A stretch of 64,000 nt of DNA from assembly GCF_016918735.1 (NCBI RefSeq), contig NZ_JAFFPR010000022.1:124001-188000 (forward strand), given 5' to 3'. A model generated the notes under the pieces. It searched no databases and was not told the origin of the DNA. It worked only from the letters and a program-made list of their open reading frames with translations. The stretch comes from Leptospira abararensis (GTDB lineage: Bacteria > Spirochaetota > Leptospiria > Leptospirales > Leptospiraceae). Shown in pieces: positions 54,016 through 63,504 of this stretch. The translations under genes and the position numbers were made by a program. Positions within the stretch are counted from its first letter, which is position 1. The number at the start of each line of letters is the position of its first letter.

Positions 54016-56286
54016 TTAATTTTCGTTAATCTCTGATATAGAACTTGGTATTAAATACTCTCCTGCAAGAGTTGCATCTTCCCACTGAATCACCGTTTTG
54101 TACAGAAGATCTTTCAATTTTGCTGCTTCGGGGTGATGGGGGAAAAGATTTCTCCTATTGAGCGGATCTTTTTTTCGATCATACAACTCAAAGACCACAC
54201 CTTGACGTGTGGGAATATAAATTAATTTATAATTAGAATTTTGAATCGATCTATGTTTTGAAAAAGCGATGGTTTCCCTGTAAATAGGATCTGTGATCAT
54301 AATCTGGTAGTCCTCTTCAGGAACCACTTGGTGGAGAGTTAAGATATTGGGATAAGGAATTCTTTGTTTTTGAAAGAAATGGTCACCCGTATCAGAAAAC
54401 CAAATTCCCGTTTCCGCATAAACAGACCTCTCCTCTTCCCAATCGGTTTTTCCAAGGATCGGCAGTAGCGACTTCCCAGGAAACTTTGATTTGGTGGATA
54501 TTCCAAAATATTCCATCAGGGTGGGATAGATATCTACACTGGATGTGATTCCAAAAAAATCGTGTTCTGTTTTTGTTTCTATGCCTGACTTGGGAAATTT
54601 AATCAGCAAAGGTACATGTGTTACTGCTTCCCCTCGAAGGTGTTCCCCATGCCCTTGTCCATGGACATCTTCATACAAAGCCTCGCCATGGTCTGCAGTG
54701 AGAATGATGATGGCTTCGTCATAAATCCCTCGAATCTTTAGTTCCGAAATAATTTCGCCAAATTCTGCATCGAATGCGTATACGGCACTAGCAAAGAGTC
54801 CACGAATTTGTTTAGTTTCCTCTGGATTGGGAACGGCCGAGTTTGTAGGATCTACAAACTTTAAATACTTATACTTCCCATAGTAGTCTGGATCTGTAAA
54901 TGATTTGTAGTAAGGATAGGCCGGTGTGTATGGGAAATGAATGACACTAGAAAAGTAAGTTACCGAATAAGGTGAATCCCCTTCTCTTCTGACAATTGAA
55001 CGAAAACGGTCAAGGATCCGACTACCATCTCCCCAAGTGGACAGTCCGTCCATTTCTTCTAAATACATTCCCCCGGAAAACCAAGAACCCGTTAGAAAAG
55101 GCAAAAGGAATAACTGTGATTCGGCTGTCCTTTGGACCGTCATAATCCGTGCATTAAAGTTCGGTGCGAGGACTTCATCAAATCCGAAGTTCGCGCGGGG
55201 AAAAATATCTGCGGCAAAACTGCCGACCGCATAACTTCTGTATCCTAAACCATGTAACATCTGTTGGATGGTAGGAAAAGAAGTCGATCCAATCCTTTGT
55301 TTTTCTTCTGGGGAGGGAAACATATCGCGGACCTTATGACTCATGGAATATTGTCCGGTCAATAGATCCGCCCAACTAGGGAAGGTGCGCGGAATGGTGG
55401 TATGGTGGTCGTGAAATACAAAACTATCATTGGAAAAGGAATCAATATTTGGTGTGATACTTTCACCACTAATTTTGAATCCGATCTTATCATAACGAAG
55501 AGAGTCAGCCGATAGAATAAAAATAGGAGGTTTGCCTTTTTCTTTCGAATGAGTGAGTGCCTCAATTTGATTCCAAATACTAGGTACTAAATAAATAAAT
55601 ACGAGTAGGAAAAGAATCAGTCCATAAGACTTGGTATGAATCCTTTGGTATTGTTTCCCTTGCCAAAAAAGAATCGCGAAGTAAAAAATTCCCACGAGAT
55701 AATACCCAGAGGAATGAACAAGACCAAGGACAAACACATGAACAAGTGCAAAAAAACTTTCTTTGGATTTGTGAAGATAAATTTTCCAAAGGAGCAGTAA
55801 TAAAAATCCGAATAGGAGAGAACCTAAAACCAAACTAAAGTAACCAGGACTTGTATGGTCGGTTAAAAAATACAAAAAGGAGGCAAAAGAAGGATACCGA
55901 AAGAAAAAGAACTCACCATAAATTTGTGGGAAACTAACCATCGAATGGCAAAGGGCCAAACATTCTATGACGAGAACTGAAAGTGATAAAACATACCAAG
56001 AAACTTCTCTTCGGTTTAGAAAATGATAAACCAAGTAAACGAGAGAAAAGAGCGCGAGGTGCAAAAAGAGAGAAACCGAAAAAACTTTGAAGGTAGTAGA
56101 GAGATAAACCCCAAAAAAGGCACCTAAGTATTGTTTAAGGAAGTCACCTACATCGACTCCCATAATGGTAAAACTTGTATTAAAGATTAAAAAAAATAGA
56201 TAAAAAAAAACCGTAAACCAAAGGGAGATTTTTAGGATTCGGATTGGGAAAAGAGGGGCTTGGTTCGGACCCATTAGAGTCATCAT
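54016..56286 (-). CDS. membrane-anchored sulfatase-fold phosphohydrolase/transferase
   Basis: 756 residues. About residues 20-235 contain six or more membrane helices, followed by an extracytoplasmic alkaline-phosphatase-superfamily domain. Metal and active-site features are IFILSADSLRYDKIG (D261), then TIPRTFPSWADLLTGQYS, ILTADHGEALYEDVHGQGHG and VTHVPLLI. At the position of the sulfatase Cys-x-Pro-x-Arg the sequence is T301-F-P-S-W, so no formylglycine can form and it resembles the Thr-nucleophile LtaS/phosphoethanolamine-transferase side of the superfamily. Substrate unknown. It lies 29 bp after the alpha-2-macroglobulin gene and upstream of carB. Confidence 0.82.
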   Translation of the reverse strand: MMTLMGPNQAPLFPIRILKISLWFTVFFYLFFLIFNTSFTIMGVDVGDFLKQYLGAFFGVYLSTTFKVFSVSLFLHLALFSLVYLVYHFLNRREVSWYVLSLSVLVIECLALCHSMVSFPQIYGEFFFFRYPSFASFLYFLTDHTSPGYFSLVLGSLLFGFLLLLLWKIYLHKSKESFFALVHVFVLGLVHSSGYYLVGIFYFAILFWQGKQYQRIHTKSYGLILFLLVFIYLVPSIWNQIEALTHSKEKGKPPIFILSADSLRYDKIGFKISGESITPNIDSFSNDSFVFHDHHTTIPRTFPSWADLLTGQYSMSHKVRDMFPSPEEKQRIGSTSFPTIQQMLHGLGYRSYAVGSFAADIFPRANFGFDEVLAPNFNARIMTVQRTAESQLFLLPFLTGSWFSGGMYLEEMDGLSTWGDGSRILDRFRSIVRREGDSPYSVTYFSSVIHFPYTPAYPYYKSFTDPDYYGKYKYLKFVDPTNSAVPNPEETKQIRGLFASAVYAFDAEFGEIISELKIRGIYDEAIIILTADHGEALYEDVHGQGHGEHLRGEAVTHVPLLIKFPKSGIETKTEHDFFGITSSVDIYPTLMEYFGISTKSKFPGKSLLPILGKTDWEEERSVYAETGIWFSDTGDHFFQKQRIPYPNILTLHQVVPEEDYQIMITDPIYRETIAFSKHRSIQNSNYKLIYIPTRQGVVFELYDRKKDPLNRRNLFPHHPEAAKLKDLLYKTVIQWEDATLAGEYLIPSSISEINEN

Positions 56287-56315
56287 TCCAGAACCCCCGA
56301 TTCCGTAAACTTTTC

Positions 56316-59300
56316 CTAGTCCCCGTTCCCCGAAATCCTAACAGTTTCATTCGGCCATTCTGCATGCGTTTCGGGAGAATACATGGCCTCGACCCGAGTG
56401 GCTGGCATTTGGAAATTCCCTGAATGGTTCAACCGAAAGCTATGCTCCAAAGTATGCGTCCCCTTAGGCAAATATTCAAAATACGCTCTGTACTGGGAGA
56501 GGGTCTTTTCTTCAAAACTCAAATAATAAGAGGTATCACCCACCTTTCCCTCCTGCGTGATGATTGACTCCCGACCAAAACCCCTTCCCAGAGGGAGGGA
56601 TCCCGGCGGAATCGGATCTTCTACCACCACCCAAGTTTTATCTGAGTCCGCTTGGATCTCGATAGTCACTCGAACCGTATCACCTTTCGAAAGGATTCCT
56701 GGTTTTGCCACTTGGATCGGCTCAAAAGTTCGTTTCAACCGGTATCCACTAGAGATGGGAGCCTTTAAAGGAAGGATCGAATTCACAGACCACTCCACCC
56801 AAGGTTTTCCTTTTCCCTCGTAACTAACAGAGACAGATTCCGGCGTGGTTCCAATGGTCTGTGTTACCGTTTGTTTTCCGTTAGGTTCTAAACTTAACGT
56901 TTCTTTTGCCGATTGGATTTTTAATTTGCCACCTGTGACTTTTTCTGATTCTAAAAGTTTACTCACTCGGTCAAAAACCAAAATAGAATACGCATTGCCG
57001 AGGGTGGTATCATAACTTCCCCGTTTTTGCATTTTGACAAACCCTTTGATGAGGCGTGGCATATCTTTTTTATAACTTGGTTCTGCAAATGCCCAAAGTA
57101 AAAGTTTCGCCATGGTATAATCACGGCTTCCCAAAATCCACCAAGGGTTGGTAAATCCTGAATCAGCAACTACAAGTTCAGAACCTTGGATATTGAGTCT
57201 TGAGCGCAGAGAGCTTGTCAGGCGAGATTTCACAGAATTATCTCCCCCATTCACTCTCCCCCAAATCTCCGCAAGGTCAATGAGAGATGCTGTCGGTAAA
57301 AATTCAATTCCGTCAAAAATAGGACGCACCTGTTCCCACTCATAAGTTTGGTACCTAGTCAATGCTTCCCAAACAATGATCTTTCGAACTACAGTGTCCG
57401 CCCCAAATTTATAACGCTCCCCACTCACACGACCTTCCAAATACCCTTGGAGTCCTGCCATCATTCGTACCAAAGAATCCTCGGGAATTTTTTGGTTTGT
57501 GAGACTTGCCGATGCCAACACATAAGCGGTCAAAATTTCACTTCCATGTTCCATACGAGCGAAGTATTTCACAAGCCCATCATAATCCAAAAAGGAATTT
57601 AAGTCGCTGAATACATCACTCCACATGGCTTCCGATTTGAGACCTATGGCTTTGGAAACACGTTGTTCCATACAATAGTAAGGATAGTTTTGAAAGTAGG
57701 TTTGGATTCCGCTAAGGCTTGTAAGAATGGTAGGAGAGGCTTTCCAAACCATCTTACCAGAGTTTGGTTTAGATCCCTCTGGCACTTGCACCGATTCTTT
57801 GATGGGAGATTCATACAAAAAGAGTCCCGCTTGGTAGACCCTTTCTGAATCGACAGGTAAAACTTTTTGTTCTACTGACATTTGATCTAGAACGGTTCCG
57901 TTGGGTGCAGATACTTCTAGATAAAACTTCCGTTTGGTGGTGTTTTCAGGAACCGTTAAATCCCAAAAAACAACTTTGGTTTCCCCTGAACCCAAAATAG
58001 CTGATTTTGTTTCTAACTCTTCTTTTACATCCGTTCCATTCTTTAAATCCGTCACAGAAAGACGCAAACGAAGTTGTTCCTTTGTTTCGCCGGCATTCCT
58101 TAGGGTCACTTCATGGCGAAGAGTATCACCTAACCGAACCACAGGCGGAATTCCAGAAAAGGATTGGATTTTCTGTGTCGTTTGGATTTTGGCAAACCCG
58201 GTTCCAAATTCTTTGGCTCCCGAAGTGGCAACGGCTACAATTCGAAAACTGGTAAGGGAATCATTCAAAGGAAAACTAAATTTTAATTTTCCATCCTTTC
58301 CCACGATGGCTTTTCCTTTCCAATAGAGTAAGGTATCAAAGAGAGAACGAGTGGATTGTTTTCCGCCCCCGCCCCCTTCTGGTTTTGCCTTTAGGCCAAA
58401 ATGTCTTTTTCCAATGATTTGTGACTGAGCTGTGGAGGTTCCGACCAAATGAGGCCTTGTTCCCATCATCACATCAAGTAGGTTCCAGGTAGGGTTCGGT
58501 GAAAGTTCGAGGAGTGCTTCGTCCACAACAGCGAGTGTGACCTCCGTGGATTCTATTGGAAGTTTTCCATCGGAGGTTTTGATCTCTAGTTCTACGTTGG
58601 CAGTTTCTCTTACTTGGTAAAGTTTTTTCTCTGGGCTCACTGCAACGGACAGAGTGTACGGTTTAGAACCGACCTTTAACATGGTTAGGCCAAATCGGTA
58701 TCCCGGTTTTGCTAAATCCACAAGCCCCGTGGGTTTTGGTTCTCCCACCCGACCGCGCACAAGAAATACCGATACATATACGTTAGGTGCATAATCCTTT
58801 TTGATAGGAATGGAGATCACAGGATCTTTTCCTGAGACTGGTGTCACAAAATAATCCAAAACCCCTTCCCGTTCTAAACTCACAAGAGCTGTCGCTTCCC
58901 GAAATGGTGAGCGAATTTGTACTTTGATTGTCTCTCCTACTTCAACAGAACGTTTTTCCGGAAGGATGTCCATACGGTTGTGATCACTTACATCAAACCA
59001 AGCTTCTTGTTTGGAACTCACCCAAACACTGTATCCAGAACTTGTAAGATTTCCTTCTGAATCTTTGGTTTCTGCAAGAAATACAATATCACCCACACCA
59101 GGTGATTTTCCTTCGCAAATCAAAATCCCTTTAGAATCTGTTTTTCCTTCACAGAATTCTCCAAGTTTTGTGACTTCTTCATAATGTTCGTAGGCATAAA
59201 ATCCACCCACAAGACGTTTGCGGTTGGAATAAAATTCTCTTTTGTAGGCTGTGACTTTTATTTTTTGCGAACCAAGTGCTTTGTCCTTCGAATCCAGAGC

Positions 59301-61916
59301 CACTAACTGAAGTTTGACGTTTTCTTCTGTAAACAACCAACCATCCGGTAAAATTCCCAAATGCACTTCCGCGGGAGAAACAGGAAAACTTCTAGATACG
59401 GTTTGAATTTCTCCGGAAGGATCGGAATATTCCATTTCCACTTGGAAACTTCCATAACCTGAAACGGGTTTTAATCCACTAAACGTATATTGTAAAAAAC
59501 CCTTATCATCCGTTTTTAAAGCTGTCGAAAGAATTGCCGGTTTTGTTTCCTCTGCTTCTTCTTCCTCATACCCACTGGCCTTCCACTTTCCTTCTCTCAT
59601 TATTTCTGGAGAGAAAGAAAAAGCGGAGTATTCTTCTTTCGGAGTGTAATGGCTTGCCACCACTTGGGAACGAATTTTGACGGGAAAACTTCCGGCACCT
59701 CCCCCGGATAGGTATTCGAGGCCAAATAAAACTTTAGATTCTTTCGGAGAGACTAACTCTTGTTTACTGCCTACAAGTTGGATATTTCCTTTCACTACGG
59801 GAAGACGGAATTCTTCCACTCGAAACTGTGCGACCGTTTCCCCATAACTCGAGTCATCATTTGAATAAGGATAATATACGATATACACCCCATGTTTAGC
59901 GGTTTTGGGAATTTTAAATTCTGATTCAGAATGTCCAGGAAACGACCAAACCAAAGGCAATGGATAGGCCTCGCCCGAACCTTCGTGTTTGATGATGACT
60001 TGCGATGGATAGTCTTTGGGTTCTGCGGGCATAAGGCCTTTATTTCCGAAACCACGCCGAACATGTTTTAGGTGGACTGTTTCCCCTTTTTTAAATAAGG
60101 TTCTGTCAAGAACGATGGATTTTATCTCTTTAGAAGAACCGAGAGTTGTATTTGGTAATTGGTAACGCCAACTTTCGATCCCTTTGTCCCAGGTGCTTGA
60201 GGTAAAACTGATATCATCATTTTTTTGAACAAAGATGGTAAGTCCAGAACCTAACTCATGATAACCACAGTAGGGAACCTCTTGGAAACTTAAATTTCCA
60301 AAGAGCATACTCCCGTCTTTACCCGTGATCCCCGCTCCTCGTAGATTTCCCTTACAATCCAAAATTTTAATTTGGACTCCTGCTTCGGGTAGTCCTTGGT
60401 CAAGGTTTGTCACCCAAACAAGACTTGTATCTTTACCCCATTTGAAATGGGCGGAGAGGTTTGTAACAAGAGCTGCACTCGAAACATACATCTTACCCTT
60501 TTTTTCAAGAAGGCTGTTCCCTAAAATTTCACTAGCAAGTTCTACCACATAAAACCCAGGAGTTTCGAGAGGTATCCCTACTACTTCCATTGGTTTTTTC
60601 CCATTAGGTTTCGGAAGAGAAAAAGAGGTGATACTCGTGTTTGCTGGTGGATTTTGAAATACAGATTGTTCGCGTTCTCTTGACGAAAGGATTTGGAACC
60701 ATTTTTGGATCTCCAAAATATCCATAGTCTTTTGGCTTTTACCACCTACCCCGAGAGAAATCGATTTCATGGGAAGATTGGCTTCTAAATTACGAACTGT
60801 GACTGGTAACGCTGGTTTAACTTTCGATTCTAAAATTCCAAATTTGGCTCCGAACTTAGCAAGGGGTGGGAACTCATCCGTTTTAAATTTTAAAGGGAAG
60901 GACGCTTGGTTCGACAAACTTCTGTTTGTATCATCTTCTAACTCTGGAATCCGAATTTCAAATTCGCTGTTTTCGGGAAAGGGTCCAGGAAAACTCACCC
61001 ATTCATAAAATTCGTTTCCCTTTTCCGCCATTGGAGACTGTGGGTATTCCTTTCCGTCTTTAGAGACTAATTTGATTTTTTGTAATAAGGAACGAGAGAC
61101 CGCCGAACTAAAAGAAAGCGAAACAGGGAGGATAGGAATACAATCTGCTTTTGCATTTACACGCTCACAAGTAAACCGGACAGAAAATACAGGTCGCACC
61201 GTAAAAGACAAAACTTCATCCTCTCGGATCTCCCCACCCCAAATGGATTTTGTTCCCTTACCGAGTACCAATTGGATTTGCCTTTCCGGTAAAAAAGTTT
61301 GTTTGGATTTGATAAGAACTGTTTCTTCCCTATCAGTATCTCCTGTCGACTTTAAGATCGCTTTTCTTTCCGACCCAGTGACAAGGACAATGGGGATCCG
61401 GTTGCCTAATTCTTCCGAACGAAAGTAAGTGTATTTCTGAAAAGATGCGAGATCCGGTTTTGCATCTAAGTGCAAAACAAAAATTTGATCTTCGGTGATG
61501 GAAGATCCTTGGTAAGGAGAAGAATATTGGACAGAAGGCCCACCGGTATGGAAAGAAAAGTTTCGTTCCCCTTGGACCTGCTCCCCACTCAAAGTTTTGG
61601 TTCCCTCTTTCAATTGGAAGGAACAGTCCACCCCACCTGGAAGTTCTTTTTCAAATTCATAAACCCAGGTCGTTGAATCAAGAAACCGGCTTGTTCCTGG
61701 CAAGGGACACTTAATTTGAAAAATATCGACTTTGGGTCGGATGTCCCCGAGAGAAACTATGGGTTTTGTGAACCGAACGGTCACTTGTTTGGGTTGTTTG
61801 ACAAATCCACTCGGAGTGAAAAATTCTATTGTCGCAGGAAGGGATTGGGAGTCATCTGAACGAACCAAAAATAAGGAAAGGAAGAGGAATAGAAAAAGCC
61901 AGCGCTTTGCAAACAT
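56316..61916 (-). CDS. bacterial alpha-2-macroglobulin family protein
   Basis: 1866 residues of successive macroglobulin domains. A signal peptide (WLFLFLFLSLFLV) is present but there is no lipobox Cys, unlike the E. coli lipoprotein. Several Ig-like MG segments lead to a bait-like region near residues 1150-1200 with a Gly/Ser/Lys-rich GGGGGKQS stretch, then the A2M core SRTLFKKGETVHL- and FPLNDSLTSFRI-like segments, and the thioester site YPYYCMEQRVSKAIGL with C1415 and Gln. The C-terminal receptor-like domain follows. Family members trap proteases covalently to protect the periplasm. No pbpC lies next to it; a sulfatase-fold gene does. Confidence 0.92.
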   Translation of the reverse strand: MFAKRWLFLFLFLSLFLVRSDDSQSLPATIEFFTPSGFVKQPKQVTVRFTKPIVSLGDIRPKVDIFQIKCPLPGTSRFLDSTTWVYEFEKELPGGVDCSFQLKEGTKTLSGEQVQGERNFSFHTGGPSVQYSSPYQGSSITEDQIFVLHLDAKPDLASFQKYTYFRSEELGNRIPIVLVTGSERKAILKSTGDTDREETVLIKSKQTFLPERQIQLVLGKGTKSIWGGEIREDEVLSFTVRPVFSVRFTCERVNAKADCIPILPVSLSFSSAVSRSLLQKIKLVSKDGKEYPQSPMAEKGNEFYEWVSFPGPFPENSEFEIRIPELEDDTNRSLSNQASFPLKFKTDEFPPLAKFGAKFGILESKVKPALPVTVRNLEANLPMKSISLGVGGKSQKTMDILEIQKWFQILSSREREQSVFQNPPANTSITSFSLPKPNGKKPMEVVGIPLETPGFYVVELASEILGNSLLEKKGKMYVSSAALVTNLSAHFKWGKDTSLVWVTNLDQGLPEAGVQIKILDCKGNLRGAGITGKDGSMLFGNLSFQEVPYCGYHELGSGLTIFVQKNDDISFTSSTWDKGIESWRYQLPNTTLGSSKEIKSIVLDRTLFKKGETVHLKHVRRGFGNKGLMPAEPKDYPSQVIIKHEGSGEAYPLPLVWSFPGHSESEFKIPKTAKHGVYIVYYPYSNDDSSYGETVAQFRVEEFRLPVVKGNIQLVGSKQELVSPKESKVLFGLEYLSGGGAGSFPVKIRSQVVASHYTPKEEYSAFSFSPEIMREGKWKASGYEEEEAEETKPAILSTALKTDDKGFLQYTFSGLKPVSGYGSFQVEMEYSDPSGEIQTVSRSFPVSPAEVHLGILPDGWLFTEENVKLQLVALDSKDKALGSQKIKVTAYKREFYSNRKRLVGGFYAYEHYEEVTKLGEFCEGKTDSKGILICEGKSPGVGDIVFLAETKDSEGNLTSSGYSVWVSSKQEAWFDVSDHNRMDILPEKRSVEVGETIKVQIRSPFREATALVSLEREGVLDYFVTPVSGKDPVISIPIKKDYAPNVYVSVFLVRGRVGEPKPTGLVDLAKPGYRFGLTMLKVGSKPYTLSVAVSPEKKLYQVRETANVELEIKTSDGKLPIESTEVTLAVVDEALLELSPNPTWNLLDVMMGTRPHLVGTSTAQSQIIGKRHFGLKAKPEGGGGGKQSTRSLFDTLLYWKGKAIVGKDGKLKFSFPLNDSLTSFRIVAVATSGAKEFGTGFAKIQTTQKIQSFSGIPPVVRLGDTLRHEVTLRNAGETKEQLRLRLSVTDLKNGTDVKEELETKSAILGSGETKVVFWDLTVPENTTKRKFYLEVSAPNGTVLDQMSVEQKVLPVDSERVYQAGLFLYESPIKESVQVPEGSKPNSGKMVWKASPTILTSLSGIQTYFQNYPYYCMEQRVSKAIGLKSEAMWSDVFSDLNSFLDYDGLVKYFARMEHGSEILTAYVLASASLTNQKIPEDSLVRMMAGLQGYLEGRVSGERYKFGADTVVRKIIVWEALTRYQTYEWEQVRPIFDGIEFLPTASLIDLAEIWGRVNGGDNSVKSRLTSSLRSRLNIQGSELVVADSGFTNPWWILGSRDYTMAKLLLWAFAEPSYKKDMPRLIKGFVKMQKRGSYDTTLGNAYSILVFDRVSKLLESEKVTGGKLKIQSAKETLSLEPNGKQTVTQTIGTTPESVSVSYEGKGKPWVEWSVNSILPLKAPISSGYRLKRTFEPIQVAKPGILSKGDTVRVTIEIQADSDKTWVVVEDPIPPGSLPLGRGFGRESIITQEGKVGDTSYYLSFEEKTLSQYRAYFEYLPKGTHTLEHSFRLNHSGNFQMPATRVEAMYSPETHAEWPNETVRISGNGD

Positions 61917-62097
61917 GAAGAGAATTTAGAAACAGGAAGTGGCTTGGAAAGAAAAAAAAGAAAATCAGGGATATTGACCCCTCCCTGCGGGTATCATAAG
62001 GAGAAACATCTATGAACAGAAATTAGACCCAAGATAGGGGGAAAAGGTTTCCCTTTTTCAACTGCTACCCAAGGCCAAATTTCCAATTTTCCTGGAC

Positions 62098-63360
62098 TTA
62101 AAACTTCATTGAAAATGCTACAAGGAAGAAATCTTCTTTTTTTGAGGTTTGACTGTCTCTATAAGCAAACACAGAATCGGCGGATCTTCGATAGACGTAT
62201 TCGAATCGAATTAACCCTGGATCAAATGTTAAGATATCAAAGGTAGCTGTATACCCATTGCTCATAAATCCGTTTCTTGTTCCCGTATTCACCATCACTT
62301 GTAATGGGTCATAAAACCGTTCTATGCGAAAACTGAAGCGGTATTCCGGGGTGATTTTGTAACTAACCCAAATCGTTCCGTGATACCACTGGCGATAGGC
62401 ATGGGATTCTGTTTCCCGATACTCCCCAAGACTTGGGTCGTAAACACCTAACCAAGGTTCATAAATAAAACTTTGTTTTGCTTTTTGTGCCCCTACATCG
62501 AACTGACCCACTAAACTAAATCGATCAGACAATATCCATTCCAAAATCGTATTCTGATACAAACGCATTTGTTTCCTTTCATTATTTGGAGCTTCGTTTC
62601 CGACAAATTGATTGAGTGTTAAAATGAGATTTTGACTAAATAGATACTTAATCTGGCTTCCAAAAGATTTATCTTTATTGTTATCAGTTATATTTTGCCA
62701 TCCATTCAATACTTGCAATTGCCCACTTAATTTATCACTGAACTTGTGACTCAATCGGACTCCCGAAGAATAGTAAGGTACATAATCTAAAGCAAAGGCT
62801 CTTGTATAATTTACGTTGTTTTGGGAAATCCAAGATTCGTGTCCGATATTTCCAAAAAATATTCCAGCATCGATCCAAGTATCCTTACCGATTTTAAATC
62901 CGGTATATGCTTCTTGGATATTTTTTACCGAGTTTTGATTGGAATATTTTTCCGCTGTAATCTCAGCCGCATAATTAGCGTTTACTGAAGTTCCCCATTG
63001 AAACGCCAACCTACCTCGATAATTTTTCTCTTCTACTTTTGCCTCTACATAAGCTAAATTTACATTGAACTCTCCATTCCTTACGGCTTGGGTAGTAAAA
63101 TTTCTTTCCGTATCCTTGGGAAGATTCCTATTATACAAATAATAAGAATCAATAAACCCGCCAAATTGAATAGAATTTGGTAAAACGATGGCTTTAGAAA
63201 TAGAATCTGCAGTTCGAACATTTTCCTTAGATGGAGTTTCTTCTGCCACCATGGAGGAAAAAGTTGAAGAGAAAACCAAGACAACTATGTAGAGAGAAAA
63301 TTTTACCAGATCTCTGCATTTAACTTTCACAAAAGGCAATACACTCATTTGATTCAACAT
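62098..63360 (-). CDS. outer-membrane porin-like beta-barrel protein
   Basis: 420 residues with an N-terminal signal peptide (about LVKFSLYIVVLVFSSTFSSM) and then alternating amphipathic strands ending in an aromatic C-terminus (FFLVAFSMKF), as required for outer-membrane assembly. Recognisable segments are FGGFIDSYYLYNRNLP, GRLAFQWGTSVNANYAAE and DAGIFFGNIGHESW, similar to Bbp2-type porins found near potassium-uptake (kdp) genes in some bacteria. The start could also be the ATG at 63348. The next gene upstream is a KdpE-like regulator, which agrees with that link but does not prove it. Confidence 0.75.
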   Translation of the reverse strand: MLNQMSVLPFVKVKCRDLVKFSLYIVVLVFSSTFSSMVAEETPSKENVRTADSISKAIVLPNSIQFGGFIDSYYLYNRNLPKDTERNFTTQAVRNGEFNVNLAYVEAKVEEKNYRGRLAFQWGTSVNANYAAEITAEKYSNQNSVKNIQEAYTGFKIGKDTWIDAGIFFGNIGHESWISQNNVNYTRAFALDYVPYYSSGVRLSHKFSDKLSGQLQVLNGWQNITDNNKDKSFGSQIKYLFSQNLILTLNQFVGNEAPNNERKQMRLYQNTILEWILSDRFSLVGQFDVGAQKAKQSFIYEPWLGVYDPSLGEYRETESHAYRQWYHGTIWVSYKITPEYRFSFRIERFYDPLQVMVNTGTRNGFMSNGYTATFDILTFDPGLIRFEYVYRRSADSVFAYRDSQTSKKEDFFLVAFSMKF

Positions 63361-63362
63361 GA

Positions 63363-63391
63363 TAGTATCAAATTAACATAATTCGATACTA
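63363..63391. promoter_or_regulatory. 12-bp imperfect inverted repeat just upstream of porin gene
   Basis: TAGTATCAAATT (63363-63374) and AATTCGATACTA (63380-63391) match in inverted order at 11 of 12 positions around a 5-base spacer. The repeat ends two bases before the porin ATG, so a bound protein or a folded RNA would block the start. A second AT-rich 8-bp stem, ATTAAGAA/TTCTTAAT (63440-63447 with 63460-63467), is in the same 144-bp gap. Confidence 0.4.
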
Positions 63392-63504
63392 CTTACAATG
63401 TTTGAGAGATTATGGTTTCCCGTTTTACCTTAAGAATTGATTAAGAAGATATTCTGGTTTTCTTAATTCAGGAAGAATATTCTTTAGTTAGATATTTTTT
63501 ATTT

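Noticed and set aside
62025..62065. AAAAGG/CCTTTT hairpin after the porin gene
   Set aside because: Short AT-rich stem with no U-run on the minus strand; too weak to call a terminator.
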